Positions 1 to 7,615 are shown, counted from the stretch's first letter. The stretch: 64,000 nucleotides of DNA from Mesorhizobium loti (GCF_001510895.1 NZ_LPWA01000068.1:1-64000); one strand, 5' to 3'. Program-made: numbers and translations. Notes: a model not told the origin generated them from the letters alone.

Positions 1-288
1 TACAGAATCACAGACGATTCAAACGCTTCAAGCCTTTTTCCGACGGCGCTTCTTCACGCTTGACCACAGCACGAAGCAAATGTGTGCGCACGCTAGCCCG
101 CAAGGGAGAAGGGAAGTGCTCCGGCGCATCCAACCGGGCGCAGCCACGCCTCTGCAACCTTCGCGCCGCGCCCGCAGAAATGCATCGTTTCACACAATTG
201 CCGATTGGTGGACGCCAGTGAGTACCCGGTAGTTAATTCCTTTCAGGCGAAGGAGGGTAAAGCCGTACACCAGGGAGGAACTCGTTTG
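1..288. other. Left-edge region without a convincing gene
   Basis: No open frame here has a plausible start, a ribosome binding site and protein-like composition together. A 61-codon frame on the minus strand is Arg-rich and opens with GTG without a Shine-Dalgarno, so I do not call it. The only functional signal is the GGGAGGA at 273-279 that serves the small gene starting at 289. Confidence 0.4.
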
Positions 289-498
289 ATGGACCACCAA
301 ATCGACATCGGCATACAGCCTGACGATCAGCCCTACGAAATCACCTCATTTGCAAGGAAGCATGGCCTGACGATCCCGGTCGCGGACGCAGTGCTTTTCG
401 CCAAGGGTCCGTCGCCGTCGCGGGCTGCCTGCGATACTGCAGCGCTCGCCTTCCTCTGCGCGGTCGCGCAGTACGCCAAGAAGCAAGCCCCGCGCTAG
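289..498 (+). CDS. Small hypothetical protein, weakly DUF3606-like
   Basis: A 69-residue soluble protein. The ATG at 289 is chosen over an upstream TTG at 205 because GGGAGGA lies 9 bases before it. The middle (YEITSFARKHGLTIPVADAV) resembles the helix-turn-helix-like core of DUF3606 proteins (YEV.YW..KFGV....L..AV), but the match is by eye and weak. It has no signal peptide or membrane segment. It stands alone, with a decayed gene fragment downstream on the other strand. The function is unknown. Confidence 0.55.
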   Translation: MDHQIDIGIQPDDQPYEITSFARKHGLTIPVADAVLFAKGPSPSRAACDTAALAFLCAVAQYAKKQAPR

Positions 499-519
499 CG
501 GTTCAGCGACGCGCCTCAC

Positions 520-738
520 CTACCAGCTGAATTGCAGCCCCGCATTGCCGCCGACGACGTTGCCCGAGAAGGCGATGCCGAGCGTGCCGGTCAGCCGGCC
601 GCCATGCGCGAAACCTTCGCTCAGCACCGCGGCGCCGGTAATGCCGAAGGCATTGGCGTCGCCGGCGTTGCCCCAGTTGACGCACAGCCCGAAATGCTCG
701 CCCTGGATGAGATCCGGTGCGGCAAGGGCGGCCTAGAG
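520..738 (-). pseudogene. C-terminal remnant of an outer-membrane beta-barrel/autotransporter-like protein
   Basis: Read on the minus strand, one frame encodes about 70 residues ending in GNAGLQFSW and a stop at 520-522. The alternating hydrophobic pattern and terminal aromatic are typical of an outer-membrane barrel C-terminus, and LAAPDLIQGEHFGL precedes it. No start codon or N-terminal part is present: the frame stops being protein-like where the palindromic repeat at 732-838 begins. I read this as a 3' relic left after loss of the rest of the gene next to a repeat. The family cannot be named more closely. Confidence 0.45.
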
Positions 739-838
739 CGTTTCACCGTTTCACGGAAACGGCGAACCGCTCTATCTCCTTGTTTTGGCGCAATTCCGGA
801 CGGAAAACCGCTCATACTTTTCCTGGAATTGCTCTAGA
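732..838. repeat. Rhizobial intergenic palindromic repeat, family A copy 1
   Basis: Two hairpins follow each other. One is built on CTAGAGCG..CCGCTCTA with an inner TTTCACGGAAACGG. The other has CAATTCCGGACGGAAAACCG (790-809) paired with a right arm ending TTTTCCTGGAATTGCTCT (818-835). Related copies occur near 8871, 13246, 19730, 24635 and 57034. It separates a decayed barrel gene from the DUF2934 gene. Confidence 0.75.
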
Positions 839-1002
839 TCGAGGCGCTCTCGAAGGCGCGGGTGACGCGGTCGCGATGTCGTCGACCTGACTGGCAAGAG
901 CCGTCTTCCAGCGTATCCACGCACGCCTCGACCCCGGGGCGCGTGCTCCCCGCGCCTTCATTCACAGTTGTGAGAGAGGTCAGCGCGGCTCGGCCGCCGA
1001 GT

Positions 1003-1274
1003 TCAGGCCTTGGCCTTCGGCTTGGCGGCCGCCTTTGCCTTGGCGGGGGCCTTGGCGGGCTTTTCAGCCTTCGCCGCCCTTGGCTTGGCGACCTTGGCGG
1101 CGGCAGCCTTCTTTGGCGCGGCCCTGGCTTTCGGCTTCGCCGCGCCATCGATCTCGGCGGTCGCCTGGTCCCAGTGCTCCATATGCGCGCTTCCGGCCGG
1201 CCGGCCTGTTCCCAGATCTCGTGCGCCCGCCTGCGAATGCGTTCCTGCCTGTCGTCCGTCACTGTCGCCTCCAT
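1003..1274 (-). pseudogene. DUF2934 protein with Lys/Ala/Pro-rich tail, frameshifted
   Basis: The N-terminus, from ATG at 1274 (MEATVTDDRQERIRRRAHEI), is a clear DUF2934 start (R.RAHEIWE..GRPEG..EHW..A). Right after WEQAGRPE the frame breaks near 1185-1195. The other half continues in a second frame as HMEHWDQATAEIDGAAKPKA and then an Ala/Lys/Pro-rich tail to the stop at 1003. Adding one base near the GRPE codons restores one protein of about 90 residues. The tail resembles those of histone-like or DNA-binding rhizobial proteins. The break may be a sequence error, since many genes here carry similar ones. Confidence 0.65.
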
Positions 1275-1371
1275 TTGGTTGGGGCCGTTCCCCGACGGAA
1301 ACATTAGCCGAATTTTCCAGTGGCGTCTTGCACTCGACGCATGCGCGCCTGAACTTCGGCAGCGATTTTCC

Positions 1372-1581
1372 TCAGTGCGCGTCGGAGATGACGGCGACGC
1401 CCAGATACGCTGCCTTTTTTGTAATCAATCCGGCCAGATCGGCATCAGAGCGCTCGGTGCCGGTGCGCTCGCGCAGAATGGCGATCGCATCCTTCATCGA
1501 CAGCAGGCCGGTGCAATGTTCGGCGAGAAGCTTGTCAACGTTCCTGGCAATGTCAGGGGATTCGACGTGAGGGTGATGCAT
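1372..1581 (-). CDS. Small hypothetical protein
   Basis: A 69-residue soluble, mostly helical protein (MHHPHVESPDIARNVDKLLA...). The ATG at 1581 is preceded by AAAGGAG at good spacing. It has no recognisable domain, signal peptide or membrane segment. It lies between the DUF2934 gene and the first DUF1236 gene, all on the minus strand, in a stretch of small stress-type genes. I do not recognise the family. Confidence 0.6.
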   Translation of the reverse strand: MHHPHVESPDIARNVDKLLAEHCTGLLSMKDAIAILRERTGTERSDADLAGLITKKAAYLGVAVISDAH

Positions 1582-1657
1582 GGCTGCGACTCCTTTCTAG
1601 GAGCCGGCATCCCCCCGCCGGAATGGCGGGAGGATCGGGGCTCGTAAGCACGTAAGG

Positions 1658-1957
1658 TTACTGGATGACCTGGATCACTCTACGCGTGCTCGGATCGACC
1701 AGAACCGTATGGTCGTTGACGACCGTGTATCTGTACTGAACGTCCGGCACCGTCTGCAATTCGACCGTGTCAGGCACGGTCGAGCCGACGCCGAGCTCCA
1801 GCCCCAGAACATTGACCGAGGCGATCGGATGCTTGTGGACGTATTCCTTGACGACGGTCTGCTGCTCAGGGGTGACGATCACCTCGTCCGCAGCCGCAAA
1901 GCCGATGCCGGCCATCAGAGCCAGGCCGGCGACAGCAGGAATGAGGGTGGTTTTCAT
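1658..1957 (-). CDS. DUF1236 family secreted protein
   Basis: A 99-residue exported protein. Residues 1-22 are a Sec signal peptide (MKTTLIPAVAGLALMAGIGF, cleavage near AAA-DE). The rest is a DUF1236 domain with the family pattern VKEYV.K.P..SV, LGVGS.VPDTVEL..VP and YRYTVVND..VLVDP..R.VI. AGGAG precedes tandem ATGs (1960 and 1957), and I take the second. An EcfG-type promoter sits at 2046-2070, so general stress control is likely. It is closely similar to the protein at 3434-3733 and shares its C-terminal domain with the repeat protein at 3960-4883. The biochemical role of DUF1236 is unknown; the location should be periplasmic. Confidence 0.85.
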   Translation of the reverse strand: MKTTLIPAVAGLALMAGIGFAAADEVIVTPEQQTVVKEYVHKHPIASVNVLGLELGVGSTVPDTVELQTVPDVQYRYTVVNDHTVLVDPSTRRVIQVIQ

Positions 1958-2045
1958 CATAAATCTCCTGTTGCGTTGGCGAGCTCCGCGATGCCTCCAC
2001 CAGAGCGGAAACATCGGCAGATCGAACATAGGAGCTCGCGGAGCA

Positions 2046-2070
2046 AACGCCTGCCGAAGGCTCTTGTTCC
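2046..2070 (-). promoter_or_regulatory. EcfG (general stress sigma) promoter of the DUF1236 gene at 1658
   Basis: On the minus strand GGAAC (2070-2066) is followed by exactly 16 bases and CGTT (2049-2046). This matches the alphaproteobacterial EcfG consensus. It lies about 90 bases upstream of the ATG. Confidence 0.75.
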
Positions 2071-2173
2071 GTCAGCGGCAGCTAATTGGCTTCTCCCGCG
2101 GCAGCTGATGGGAACCCGTCGCGGCGGCTTCGCATTGTTTGCATTGGATGATTTGACATGCCGAAGGCCCGCC

Positions 2174-2512
2174 ATGAAGGAAGCTTTCGTCAGAAGCGAC
2201 ATGCCGCTTCGCCGCCCGGTGGCGATCGCCGTCGGCGCCGGTTTCAAGCGCGAGATCGCTTCGCTGGCCGCTATGCAGAATTTCCTCAAGGAATGGCCGC
2301 CAACGATGCGCGGTGACTGCTATTGCGCGGCGGTGGAGGCCTGCGAGGCGGCGCGGTCCGGAGAGGTGAAACTCGAGCAGGCGCGGCGGGCCTTCCTCTC
2401 ATTCGCCGAGAAGGCCGGCATCCTGTGGACGGGCGTCGATCCGGTGACGGCGCTACGCGAAGCCAAGATCAGGCGCGTCAGGGCAAGGCGCGAGAGCGAG
2501 GCGCGCCACTAG
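2174..2512 (+). CDS. DUF982 domain protein
   Basis: A protein of 112 residues. The core PVAIAVGAGFKREIASLAAM, then a short gap, FLKEWP and a Cys/Ala-rich helix (EACEAARSGEVKLEQARRAF) fit the rhizobial DUF982 family, small proteins of unknown function that are usually multicopy. The C-terminus is extended and basic (KIRRVRARRESEARH). The start at 2174 is the first ATG giving a family-like length; 2201 is an alternative, and neither has a strong Shine-Dalgarno. A degenerate GGAAC-N17-CATT lies about 40 bases upstream. Confidence 0.7.
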   Translation: MKEAFVRSDMPLRRPVAIAVGAGFKREIASLAAMQNFLKEWPPTMRGDCYCAAVEACEAARSGEVKLEQARRAFLSFAEKAGILWTGVDPVTALREAKIRRVRARRESEARH

Positions 2513-2984
2513 TTCCTCGACGCAGCGAATTTGGCAGATTGCAGATTTGCCGGCAGGCAAGATTTTTCACCGTTCGTTTTCGGCGAACCATCGCTAATGT
2601 TTGGAACTGGCTGAAGCTTCCCAATGTCGTCATCCCTGGGCGAAGTTCCGTCGCGGGACCCCTGGGGTCCATGCCGTAACCTCGAACCGACGGTGCAACG
2701 GAGCAGAATTTCGGCACCGCTGCGTCGCTCCGAAGTCACGGCAAGGATCCTATGGTCTGCGCCGCGTCGCTTCGCTCCTTGCTTCGCCACAGGATTGACG
2801 AAGCCGCGAGTGTTTTGCCAAGGCATGCGATCCGCCAACGAAACGCTATCCGACCGGTCAAGACGTCGTGCTGGGCACCTAGCCACGGAGCGACCGACTC
2901 CGCAGACCGGGGGGCACGCAACGCTGCGCTCTGCCGCCCGTTCCGGACGGCAGCCGATCGACATTGAGCAGGGAGAAGACCGGG
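2513..2984. repeat. Non-coding stretch with family D repeat (2700-2800)
   Basis: No supported gene lies in these 472 bases. The segment around 2741-2783, read on the minus strand, gives GCAAGGAGCGAAGCGACGCG followed by GCGCAGACC and a GGATCC motif. It recurs at 8963-9003, where it lies inside a hairpin with CAGGATGA ends. A CATCCCTGGG..ACCCCTGGGGTCC stretch at 2629-2672 looks like a second piece of the same mosaic. I interpret the whole as an intergenic repeat. Confidence 0.5.
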
Positions 2985-3206
2985 TCAGTTCGGCGAAGCT
3001 TCGCTGAATGACTCGGTGAGGAAAGACGCGGCGATCAGGTCGTCCGCATCGATGCGTAGGGAGCCCTCGCCGCCCCCCATGATGGCCGCGACCTTCTGGA
3101 AGGTCTTCATCTCATGTTCGGTGATCCGGGCGTCATGCATCCTGGCTCGCAGATCGGCGACGCGCATCCCGAGCGAGCGGGATGTTCCGATTTCTCGTTT
3201 CGACAT
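2985..3206 (-). CDS. Small hypothetical protein
   Basis: A 73-residue protein starting MSKREIGTSRSLGMRVADLR. The ATG at 3206 is preceded by GAGGAGG, a strong ribosome binding site. It is soluble, with a charged helical centre (EHEMKTFQKVAAIMGGGEG) and an acidic C-terminus. No family is recognised. A weaker EcfG-like sequence (GGAAC-N16-AGTT) lies at 3340-3316, so stress control is possible but not secure. Confidence 0.65.
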   Translation of the reverse strand: MSKREIGTSRSLGMRVADLRARMHDARITEHEMKTFQKVAAIMGGGEGSLRIDADDLIAASFLTESFSEASPN

Positions 3207-3372
3207 GTTAACTAGTCCTCCTCGCCCCCAGCCCATGCCTGTTTCGCCGCCGCCCGAATCTGCACCCTGCCAGTGGTTTGTGTTGTCTATGAGACAGAGC
3301 GGACCCAGAGCGCGAAACTCGGGCGTGGGCGGAAGGTTCCGTTAGCGTATGGTAACAAAATAATACTGGGTA

Positions 3373-3406
3373 AATGGCCCGCCCCCGCGGAGAGCGACGG
3401 GCCATT
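3373..3406 (-). terminator. Probable terminator of the DUF1236 gene at 3434
   Basis: On the minus strand AATGGCCCG pairs with CGGGCCATT across a 16-base loop, followed by TTTA. It lies 28 bases after the stop codon of the DUF1236 gene. The T-run is short, so efficiency is uncertain. Confidence 0.5.
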
Positions 3407-3433
3407 CCGGTTTGCAGGCCGGGTCAACGGCGA

Positions 3434-3733
3434 TTACTGCACCACCTCGACGATCTTGCGGGTGCCGGGGTCGACGATCACAGTCTGGTTATCGATGACC
3501 ACATAGCGGTATTTGACGTTCGGCACTTCGTGCAGCTCGACCGTGTCGGGAAGGGCGCTGCCGACGCTGAGCTCGACGCCGGGGACCTTCACCGAGGCCA
3601 GCGGCTGCTTGTGCACATATTCCTTGATGACAGTTTCCTGCTCAGGCTCGATGACAACATCCTGAGCGGCTACGGCGCCGGCGCCGGCCAGGAGCAGGAG
3701 TGCCGCGGCGGCTGTCGTGAGATGCATTTTCAT
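3434..3733 (-). CDS. DUF1236 family secreted protein (second paralogue)
   Basis: A 99-residue exported protein. It has a signal peptide of about 23 residues (MKMHLTTAAAALLLLAGAGA, cleavage AA-QD) and a DUF1236 domain with IKEYVHKQPLASV, VGSALPDTVELHEVP and YRYVVIDNQTVIVDP. The ATG at 3733 has AAAGGAG upstream. It is the same length as the protein at 1658-1957 and very similar along its whole length, so the two look like a duplication within this locus. A perfect EcfG-type promoter lies at 3810-3834, and the repeat-bearing DUF1236 gene is divergent. Confidence 0.85.
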   Translation of the reverse strand: MKMHLTTAAAALLLLAGAGAVAAQDVVIEPEQETVIKEYVHKQPLASVKVPGVELSVGSALPDTVELHEVPNVKYRYVVIDNQTVIVDPGTRKIVEVVQ

Positions 3734-3809
3734 GGTCGTCTCCTTTTGTGGGTCGAGTCGCCTCCTTCGCTGCGCCTGCGATTTTCCACAGCCGGTCGGC
3801 ACTTGGTCT

Positions 3810-3834
3810 AACGCCGACGGAAGAGGCTTGTTCC
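3810..3834 (-). promoter_or_regulatory. EcfG promoter of the DUF1236 gene at 3434
   Basis: On the minus strand GGAAC (3834-3830), 16 bases, CGTT (3813-3810). It lies 77 bases upstream of the ATG at 3733, with the same geometry as the site at 2046-2070. Confidence 0.75.
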
Positions 3835-3896
3835 TGCAAAAAATCGACGTGCCGCCGGAGCAAGAGCCGCCCACTGGAGTTTCGCAAAACAATCTC

Positions 3897-3921
3897 GGAA
3901 CAATGCCTTCCAAGCCGTGTT
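3897..3921 (+). promoter_or_regulatory. Near-consensus EcfG promoter of the repeat DUF1236 gene
   Basis: GGAAC (3897-3901), 16 bases, TGTT (3918-3921); one mismatch from CGTT. It lies about 39 bases before the ATG at 3960. With the site at 3810-3834 it forms a divergent stress-promoter pair. Confidence 0.5.
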
Positions 3922-3959
3922 TAACCAGCGAAGGGACCGACTTTCCGAGGAGAAATCAG

Positions 3960-4883
3960 ATGAAACATCTTCTGATCACCAGCATGATCGCGCTCGGCGT
4001 CGGTTGTGGCGCCGCGATGGCGCAGACCGAATCCGCGCAGCCGAGCGGCGACAACAACTGTACCGCCGGCCAGGCCGACTGTCAGAAGGGTGGCAAGGCG
4101 GGCGAGCAGGCCCAGGGCAAGATGAAGCCGCAGACCGAGCAGAATGCCCAGGGCAAGGCTGGCGCCAACACCGAAGAGCAGGCTCAGGGCAAGGCCAAGA
4201 TGAAGACCGATGAGCAGGCCCAGGGCCAGGCTGGCACCAGCACTGAGCAACAGGCTCAGGGCAAGACCAAGATGAAGACCGAGGAGCAGGCTCAAGGTCA
4301 GGCCGGCACGAAGACCGAGGAGCAGGCTCAGGGCACGGCCAAGTGCAAGACCGGCATGGCCAACTGCCCGAAGGGTACGAACGAGCAGGCCCAGGGCAAG
4401 ACCAAGATGAAGACCACTGAGCAGAACGCCCAGGGCACCTCCAAGACGCAGACCCAGCAGAACGCTCAGGGCAAGGCCGGTACCACTACTGAGCAGAATG
4501 CCCAGGGCACTACCAAGATGCAGACCCAGCAGAACGCTCAGGGCAAGACCGGTACAACTACCGAACAGAATGCCCAGGGCACAACCAAGATGCAGACCGA
4601 CCAGAACAAGACGGCCTCGATCACCAACGTGACCGTCGAGCAGAAGACGCAGATCACGCAGATCATCCACGAGACCCACGTCCAGCCGGTTCGCGATGTC
4701 AGCTTCGACATCTCGGTCGGCGTCGAGGTCCCGCGGCACAAGATCCGCCTGCACCGGGTGCCGGCGCGCATCGTCAAGATCGTCCCTGCCTACGAGGACT
4801 TCGAGTACTTCGTGCTGGCCGACGGACGTATCGTCATCGTCGATCCGAACACTTACACGATCGTCGCGATCCTCGAGGCCTGA
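3960..4883 (+). CDS. Secreted Gln/Gly/Lys repeat protein with C-terminal DUF1236 domain
   Basis: A protein of 307 residues starting MKHLLITSMIALGVGCGAAM, preceded by GAGGAGAAATCAG. Residues 1-21 are a signal peptide. A Cys-containing linker (NNCTAGQADCQKGG) follows. About 165 residues then form a low-complexity array with 13 copies of an EQAQG/EQNAQG core spaced about 11-12 residues, joined by KMKT/AGTKT linkers. A second Cys pair (CKTGMANC) interrupts the array. The last 85 residues (VEQKTQITQIIHETHVQPVR... to DPNTYTIVAILEA) match DUF1236. The array is hydrophilic, cationic and probably disordered. It may hold the domain away from the wall or envelope; this is inference. A hairpin terminator follows. 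Confidence 0.85.
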   Translation: MKHLLITSMIALGVGCGAAMAQTESAQPSGDNNCTAGQADCQKGGKAGEQAQGKMKPQTEQNAQGKAGANTEEQAQGKAKMKTDEQAQGQAGTSTEQQAQGKTKMKTEEQAQGQAGTKTEEQAQGTAKCKTGMANCPKGTNEQAQGKTKMKTTEQNAQGTSKTQTQQNAQGKAGTTTEQNAQGTTKMQTQQNAQGKTGTTTEQNAQGTTKMQTDQNKTASITNVTVEQKTQITQIIHETHVQPVRDVSFDISVGVEVPRHKIRLHRVPARIVKIVPAYEDFEYFVLADGRIVIVDPNTYTIVAILEA

Positions 4884-4910
4884 TCCGGACAGCATCCCGA
4901 CAGGAGGAGG

Positions 4911-4944
4911 CCCGCCGCGCCGCAAGGCCTGGCGGGTTCTTTTT
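4911..4944 (+). terminator. Rho-independent terminator after the repeat DUF1236 gene
   Basis: CCCGCC (4911-4916) pairs with GGCGGG (4931-4936), followed by TTCTTTTTG. It lies 28 bases after the stop codon. Confidence 0.65.
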
Positions 4945-5348
4945 GTTCCTGCGCCGGCAAGCTGTCGAAGCTGCGTTGTCTCCCCGAACGCGGCGGCACG
5001 CCGTCGATCGGGCGCGGCGGCACGCCGTCGACCGGCGGGAGATTGGGCAAGGTTATTTGGGGAAGCGGGAACCCGGACAGCCCGGCCTGCTTATCGTGAT
5101 GACACAGGACTTCGCAGACCGGGCCGTGTCCAGCAATTGAATGCCAGGCATGAAGAATGTGCATCTGTTAAGCCGGACGCGCAACTCACGGTATGCGAGA
5201 GGCTGAAACCTGTTCGCCTTACGATCGCCACCGCATATCCATCGGCCCGGCCTCCAAGAACGGATAAACCGGCCCCGCCGCCTTCGCAGGAAAGCGACGG
5301 AGTCGGCCTCCCGCCGATGAAGGGACGTTCTCGGCGGTTGTAGCAATT
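4945..5348. other. Non-coding stretch with a short tandem repeat
   Basis: No supported gene in about 400 bases. At 4989-5034 an 18-base unit (GCGGCGGCACGCCGTCGA) occurs twice in direct orientation, separated by a few bases. Every open frame here is Arg/Pro-rich and lacks a ribosome binding site. Confidence 0.45.
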
Positions 5349-5441
5349 CTAGCCAAGCAGGATTCCTGCGGTCGCGAAGATGACGCACAAGCCGAACAGC
5401 GGTGCGAGAAGCCACCGCGCCTCATAGACGCTGCGGTCCAT
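5349..5441 (-). CDS. 30-residue single-span membrane small protein
   Basis: The protein MDRSVYEARWLLAPLFGLCV continues with IFATAGILLG and stops. It is one hydrophobic span from about residue 10 to 29 with a charged N-terminus. Three signals support translation: GAGGAGGAGCTG just before ATG 5441, a perfect EcfG promoter 30 bases upstream (5472-5496), and a clean stop. It is too short for routine gene calling. Small stress-induced membrane proteins are common in bacteria; nothing more specific can be said. Confidence 0.6.
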   Translation of the reverse strand: MDRSVYEARWLLAPLFGLCVIFATAGILLG

Positions 5442-5471
5442 CAGCTCCTCCTCATCAATGCGATCAAAGGG

Positions 5472-5496
5472 AACGGATCGGCTTCGGCTTGGTTCC
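5472..5496 (-). promoter_or_regulatory. EcfG promoter of the 30-residue membrane protein gene
   Basis: On the minus strand GGAAC (5496-5492), 16 bases, CGTT (5475-5472). It is a full match to the EcfG consensus, 30 bases upstream of the ATG at 5441. Confidence 0.75.
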
Positions 5497-5667
5497 TGAA
5501 ACAGAGGTCCCGGACCGCAGGTCCTGATCGGCATCGGTCCTAAGGCCTATGATACGGAAACTTCCTGCAGTCTTGCGATCCTGCCGGAAAAGGTGCAAGG
5601 GTCGAGACGGGTAGAAAATGGGCGAGATCGCCGGAACCGGTAGCGGTTGCGGCGCTCGGTTGGGCAA

Positions 5668-5961
5668 ATGTATTTTCCGCAGTTTCTTGTGGGAATGACG
5701 GCAACGCTCCTGGTGGTCCTGGGTTGGACCTACGCGTCCACGGGATCGGTCTGGGCATCGCTCGGCTGGACGTTCCTGGCGGGCGTGGTGCTGCAGGCAG
5801 GCTACTTCGTGGCCGTGCTGTGGCTCGTGCAGGCCGAAGGCCGGGTGACGGACGAGAGCAAGGCGACCGACACCGGCGCCGCCAAGCTGCCCGGTCCGTT
5901 CGAGCGCGACGGCATCATCCACGCGCTGATCTCGCGGCTGTTCCCAAGGCTGCTGCCGTAA
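5668..5961 (+). CDS. SyrA/ExoX-type exopolysaccharide production repressor family protein
   Basis: A 97-residue inner-membrane protein starting MYFPQFLVGMTATLLVVLGW. It has two membrane spans (about residues 5-24 and 29-55) with the family pattern MYFP.FL.GM, TGSVW.SL.WT and VVLQAGYFVAVL. A cytoplasmic tail of about 40 residues follows and ends LISRLFPRLLP. In Sinorhizobium, SyrA acts on the ExoS-ChvI system to change succinoglycan output; here the role is inferred from the family. The start at 5668 is chosen from family alignment over an upstream ATG seven codons earlier. The ribosome binding site is weak. Confidence 0.75.
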   Translation: MYFPQFLVGMTATLLVVLGWTYASTGSVWASLGWTFLAGVVLQAGYFVAVLWLVQAEGRVTDESKATDTGAAKLPGPFERDGIIHALISRLFPRLLP

Positions 5962-6349
5962 TTTAGCGGTTCAGCGCCAGCGGAAGGCGCGTCGCCCCCC
6001 GACACTCGTCTTGGAACCCCCCGGGAGCGGCCCGGCACCCTTTGTCTCAAGGGGCAAGAGCACCGGGCCTGACCGGGCGAGGACCGCTTACGGGACTTCT
6101 CTAGTTGGGCGCACCGGCTAACAAAGAAATATACGCCATCGCTAATATGATAGGAATGCATCCATAAGGAGCAAAGCGGGAGTAGCTCGCCATGTGCGGC
6201 ACGGCTCGGCGGGATTGCAACCGCCGAGACGCCCGTTCGAGCGGGACGGACGCCTGGGCCAATATCGTATGCGGCGATGGCAGCCGTGCCGACGAACCAA
6301 AGCACGTCGCGTTGAAGCGGGTTCAAGCGACGCGCTTGCCGGTGCTGCG
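5962..6349. repeat. Non-coding stretch with family B hairpin at 6296-6337
   Basis: No supported gene in 388 bases. AAAGCACGTCGC (6299-6310) faces GCGACGCGCTT (6328-6338) as a hairpin. It matches the first hairpin of the longer family B repeats at 45074-45179 and 58662-58770. The open frames crossing this stretch have no ribosome binding site and run through the repeat. Confidence 0.5.
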
Positions 6350-6757
6350 TCAGCGCGCGGTGGCGGCCGTGGCCGAGCGCACCGTTTCGGCAGCCGAGAA
6401 GACCACGAAGGCAAAGACCAGCACGGATGCGGCGACGATCAGCGAGCCGATCGCCACGACCGGCTCGACATCCGGATGGCCGCCCGCCAGCATCCAGTAG
6501 AGCGCCGGCAGCATGATGACGAGGCCGACCGTATAGAGGCCGTAATGGATCATGGCGACGCGGCGCTCGGCCTTGGCGGGATTGAGCGCGTAATAGCCGC
6601 CGAAGATGGCGCTGGTGACCCAGCCGAGAAGGTTGATGTGGGCGTGCGCCGGGAATGCGCCGTGATCGCCCGAAATCGCCATCTGCAACCCGGCGGCTAT
6701 GCCCAGGACGAGAAAAACGACGGCAGTTTTAAAGAAAAGCTCCGAAACCCGCGGCAT
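6350..6757 (-). CDS. Heme-copper oxidase subunit I-like small membrane protein
   Basis: A 135-residue protein with four predicted membrane spans (about residues 8-28, 38-57, 67-88, 98-120). GGGAGG precedes ATG 6757. The segment FPAHAHINLLGWVTSAIFGG, with its His pair, resembles the heme-ligand helix of cbb3-type cytochrome oxidase subunit I, and such short proteins are usually annotated as cytochrome c oxidase-like. It is far too short to be a full catalytic subunit (about 500 residues), so it is more likely a stand-alone heme-binding or accessory membrane protein. No oxidase partner genes are nearby. Confidence 0.7.
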   Translation of the reverse strand: MPRVSELFFKTAVVFLVLGIAAGLQMAISGDHGAFPAHAHINLLGWVTSAIFGGYYALNPAKAERRVAMIHYGLYTVGLVIMLPALYWMLAGGHPDVEPVVAIGSLIVAASVLVFAFVVFSAAETVRSATAATAR

Positions 6758-7110
6758 TTTGTTGTCCTCCCAATGCCCTGTGAACCCTCACCCGCCAAGT
6801 CTACACGCTGCAAGGCATATTAGCCATGATGCACTGAGGCGGCGGCGCGTTTTGGTGTGGATGAAACTATCTTCAAGCCGGCGGGACAACCACACTACCA
6901 GCCGCGCTCTCAAGTCGTCGTCGATTGCCTGCGGGACCGGCCGGATGCACGGCGAAAGCCCTGCGCTGCGTCACTCTGATCGAATGCTGGGTCGAGCCTT
7001 GGCGTTGGGGTAGCGCCGAAGGTTCAAGGCCGGCAACGCCTAAGCCTTTCGGAGAACTATTATCCTTGCGATGAAAGACTAAAGTAAAACCGCCAAAAGA
7101 GGGTGGTAAC
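6758..7110. other. Non-coding stretch
   Basis: No gene is supported in these 353 bases, and no hairpin with a T-run or recognisable repeat was found. The right end probably carries the promoter of the gene at 7111, with a GGTGGTAAC leader just before its ATG. Confidence 0.4.
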
Positions 7111-7464
7111 ATGGCAACTGAAAGCACGAAACACACAGAACGGATGCCCGATAATCTGGTTTCAGAAGCTCAGGCGCGTCGCGATTTTCTCAAGAAGGCC
7201 GGCCGCTTCGCGGCGGTGACGCCGCCAGCCATAACGCTCCTGCTCGCCACGAGCCTGAACTCCACGGCAATTGCCAAGTCAGGTGGCGCCAAGTCAGGTG
7301 GTGGCAAGTCAGGTGGATCACGCCCCGGCAATGGATGGGGTGACAAGAACCACATTCACCGCCGCCCCTTGACTCAGACTCAAGGCTACCTGTCCGATCA
7401 CGGTCGATCCGACAGCTATGGCGGCGGATCCCACGGCGGCTCGAGGTCCGGCGATCCCAACTAG
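7111..7464 (+). CDS. Tat-signal small secreted Gly/Ser-rich protein
   Basis: A protein of 117 residues. The motif RRDFLKK (residues 23-29) followed by a hydrophobic stretch (FAAVTPPAITLLLATSL) is a twin-arginine export signal. The mature part begins with a three-fold KSGG repeat (AKSGGAKSGGGKSGGS) and ends in a His/Ser/Gly-rich tail (SYGGGSHGGSRSGDPN). AGGGTGG lies 8 bases before the ATG. Short alphaproteobacterial proteins with the same R.EFLKKAG.FAAVTPPA N-terminus are common, and their function is unknown. It would be folded before export, which is unusual for such a small disordered tail. Confidence 0.7.
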   Translation: MATESTKHTERMPDNLVSEAQARRDFLKKAGRFAAVTPPAITLLLATSLNSTAIAKSGGAKSGGGKSGGSRPGNGWGDKNHIHRRPLTQTQGYLSDHGRSDSYGGGSHGGSRSGDPN

Positions 7465-7615
7465 CGCTGACCTTGCAAAGCTAGTGATTTTCCTTCGGCA
7501 TTGGCGGCGCCGGCGCTCAGCATTCGCGGCGGTGACGGCGGTCGTCGGCGATGAGCGCAAGCACCTCGGTTGGGTCGCGATCGAGGAACGCGGTCATCCT
7601 AGGGTGTGCACCAGC

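Noticed and set aside
8..193. Minus-strand 61-codon frame at the left edge
   Set aside because: Arg-rich composition, GTG start without Shine-Dalgarno, no family resemblance.
3921..4925. Long minus-strand frame of 334 codons with Leu/Gly repeats opposite the repeat DUF1236 gene
   Set aside because: It mirrors the plus-strand repeats, has no ribosome binding site and is explained by the codon composition of the EQAQG array.
4989..5034. Two copies of GCGGCGGCACGCCGTCGA considered as an iteron-like origin
   Set aside because: Only two units, no replication gene nearby and no AT-rich segment; a simple short duplication is enough.
5802..6326. Minus-strand frame starting MNPLQRDVLWFVGTAAIAAY
   Set aside because: Overlaps the well-supported SyrA-like gene, lacks a ribosome binding site, and its start lies in a family B repeat.
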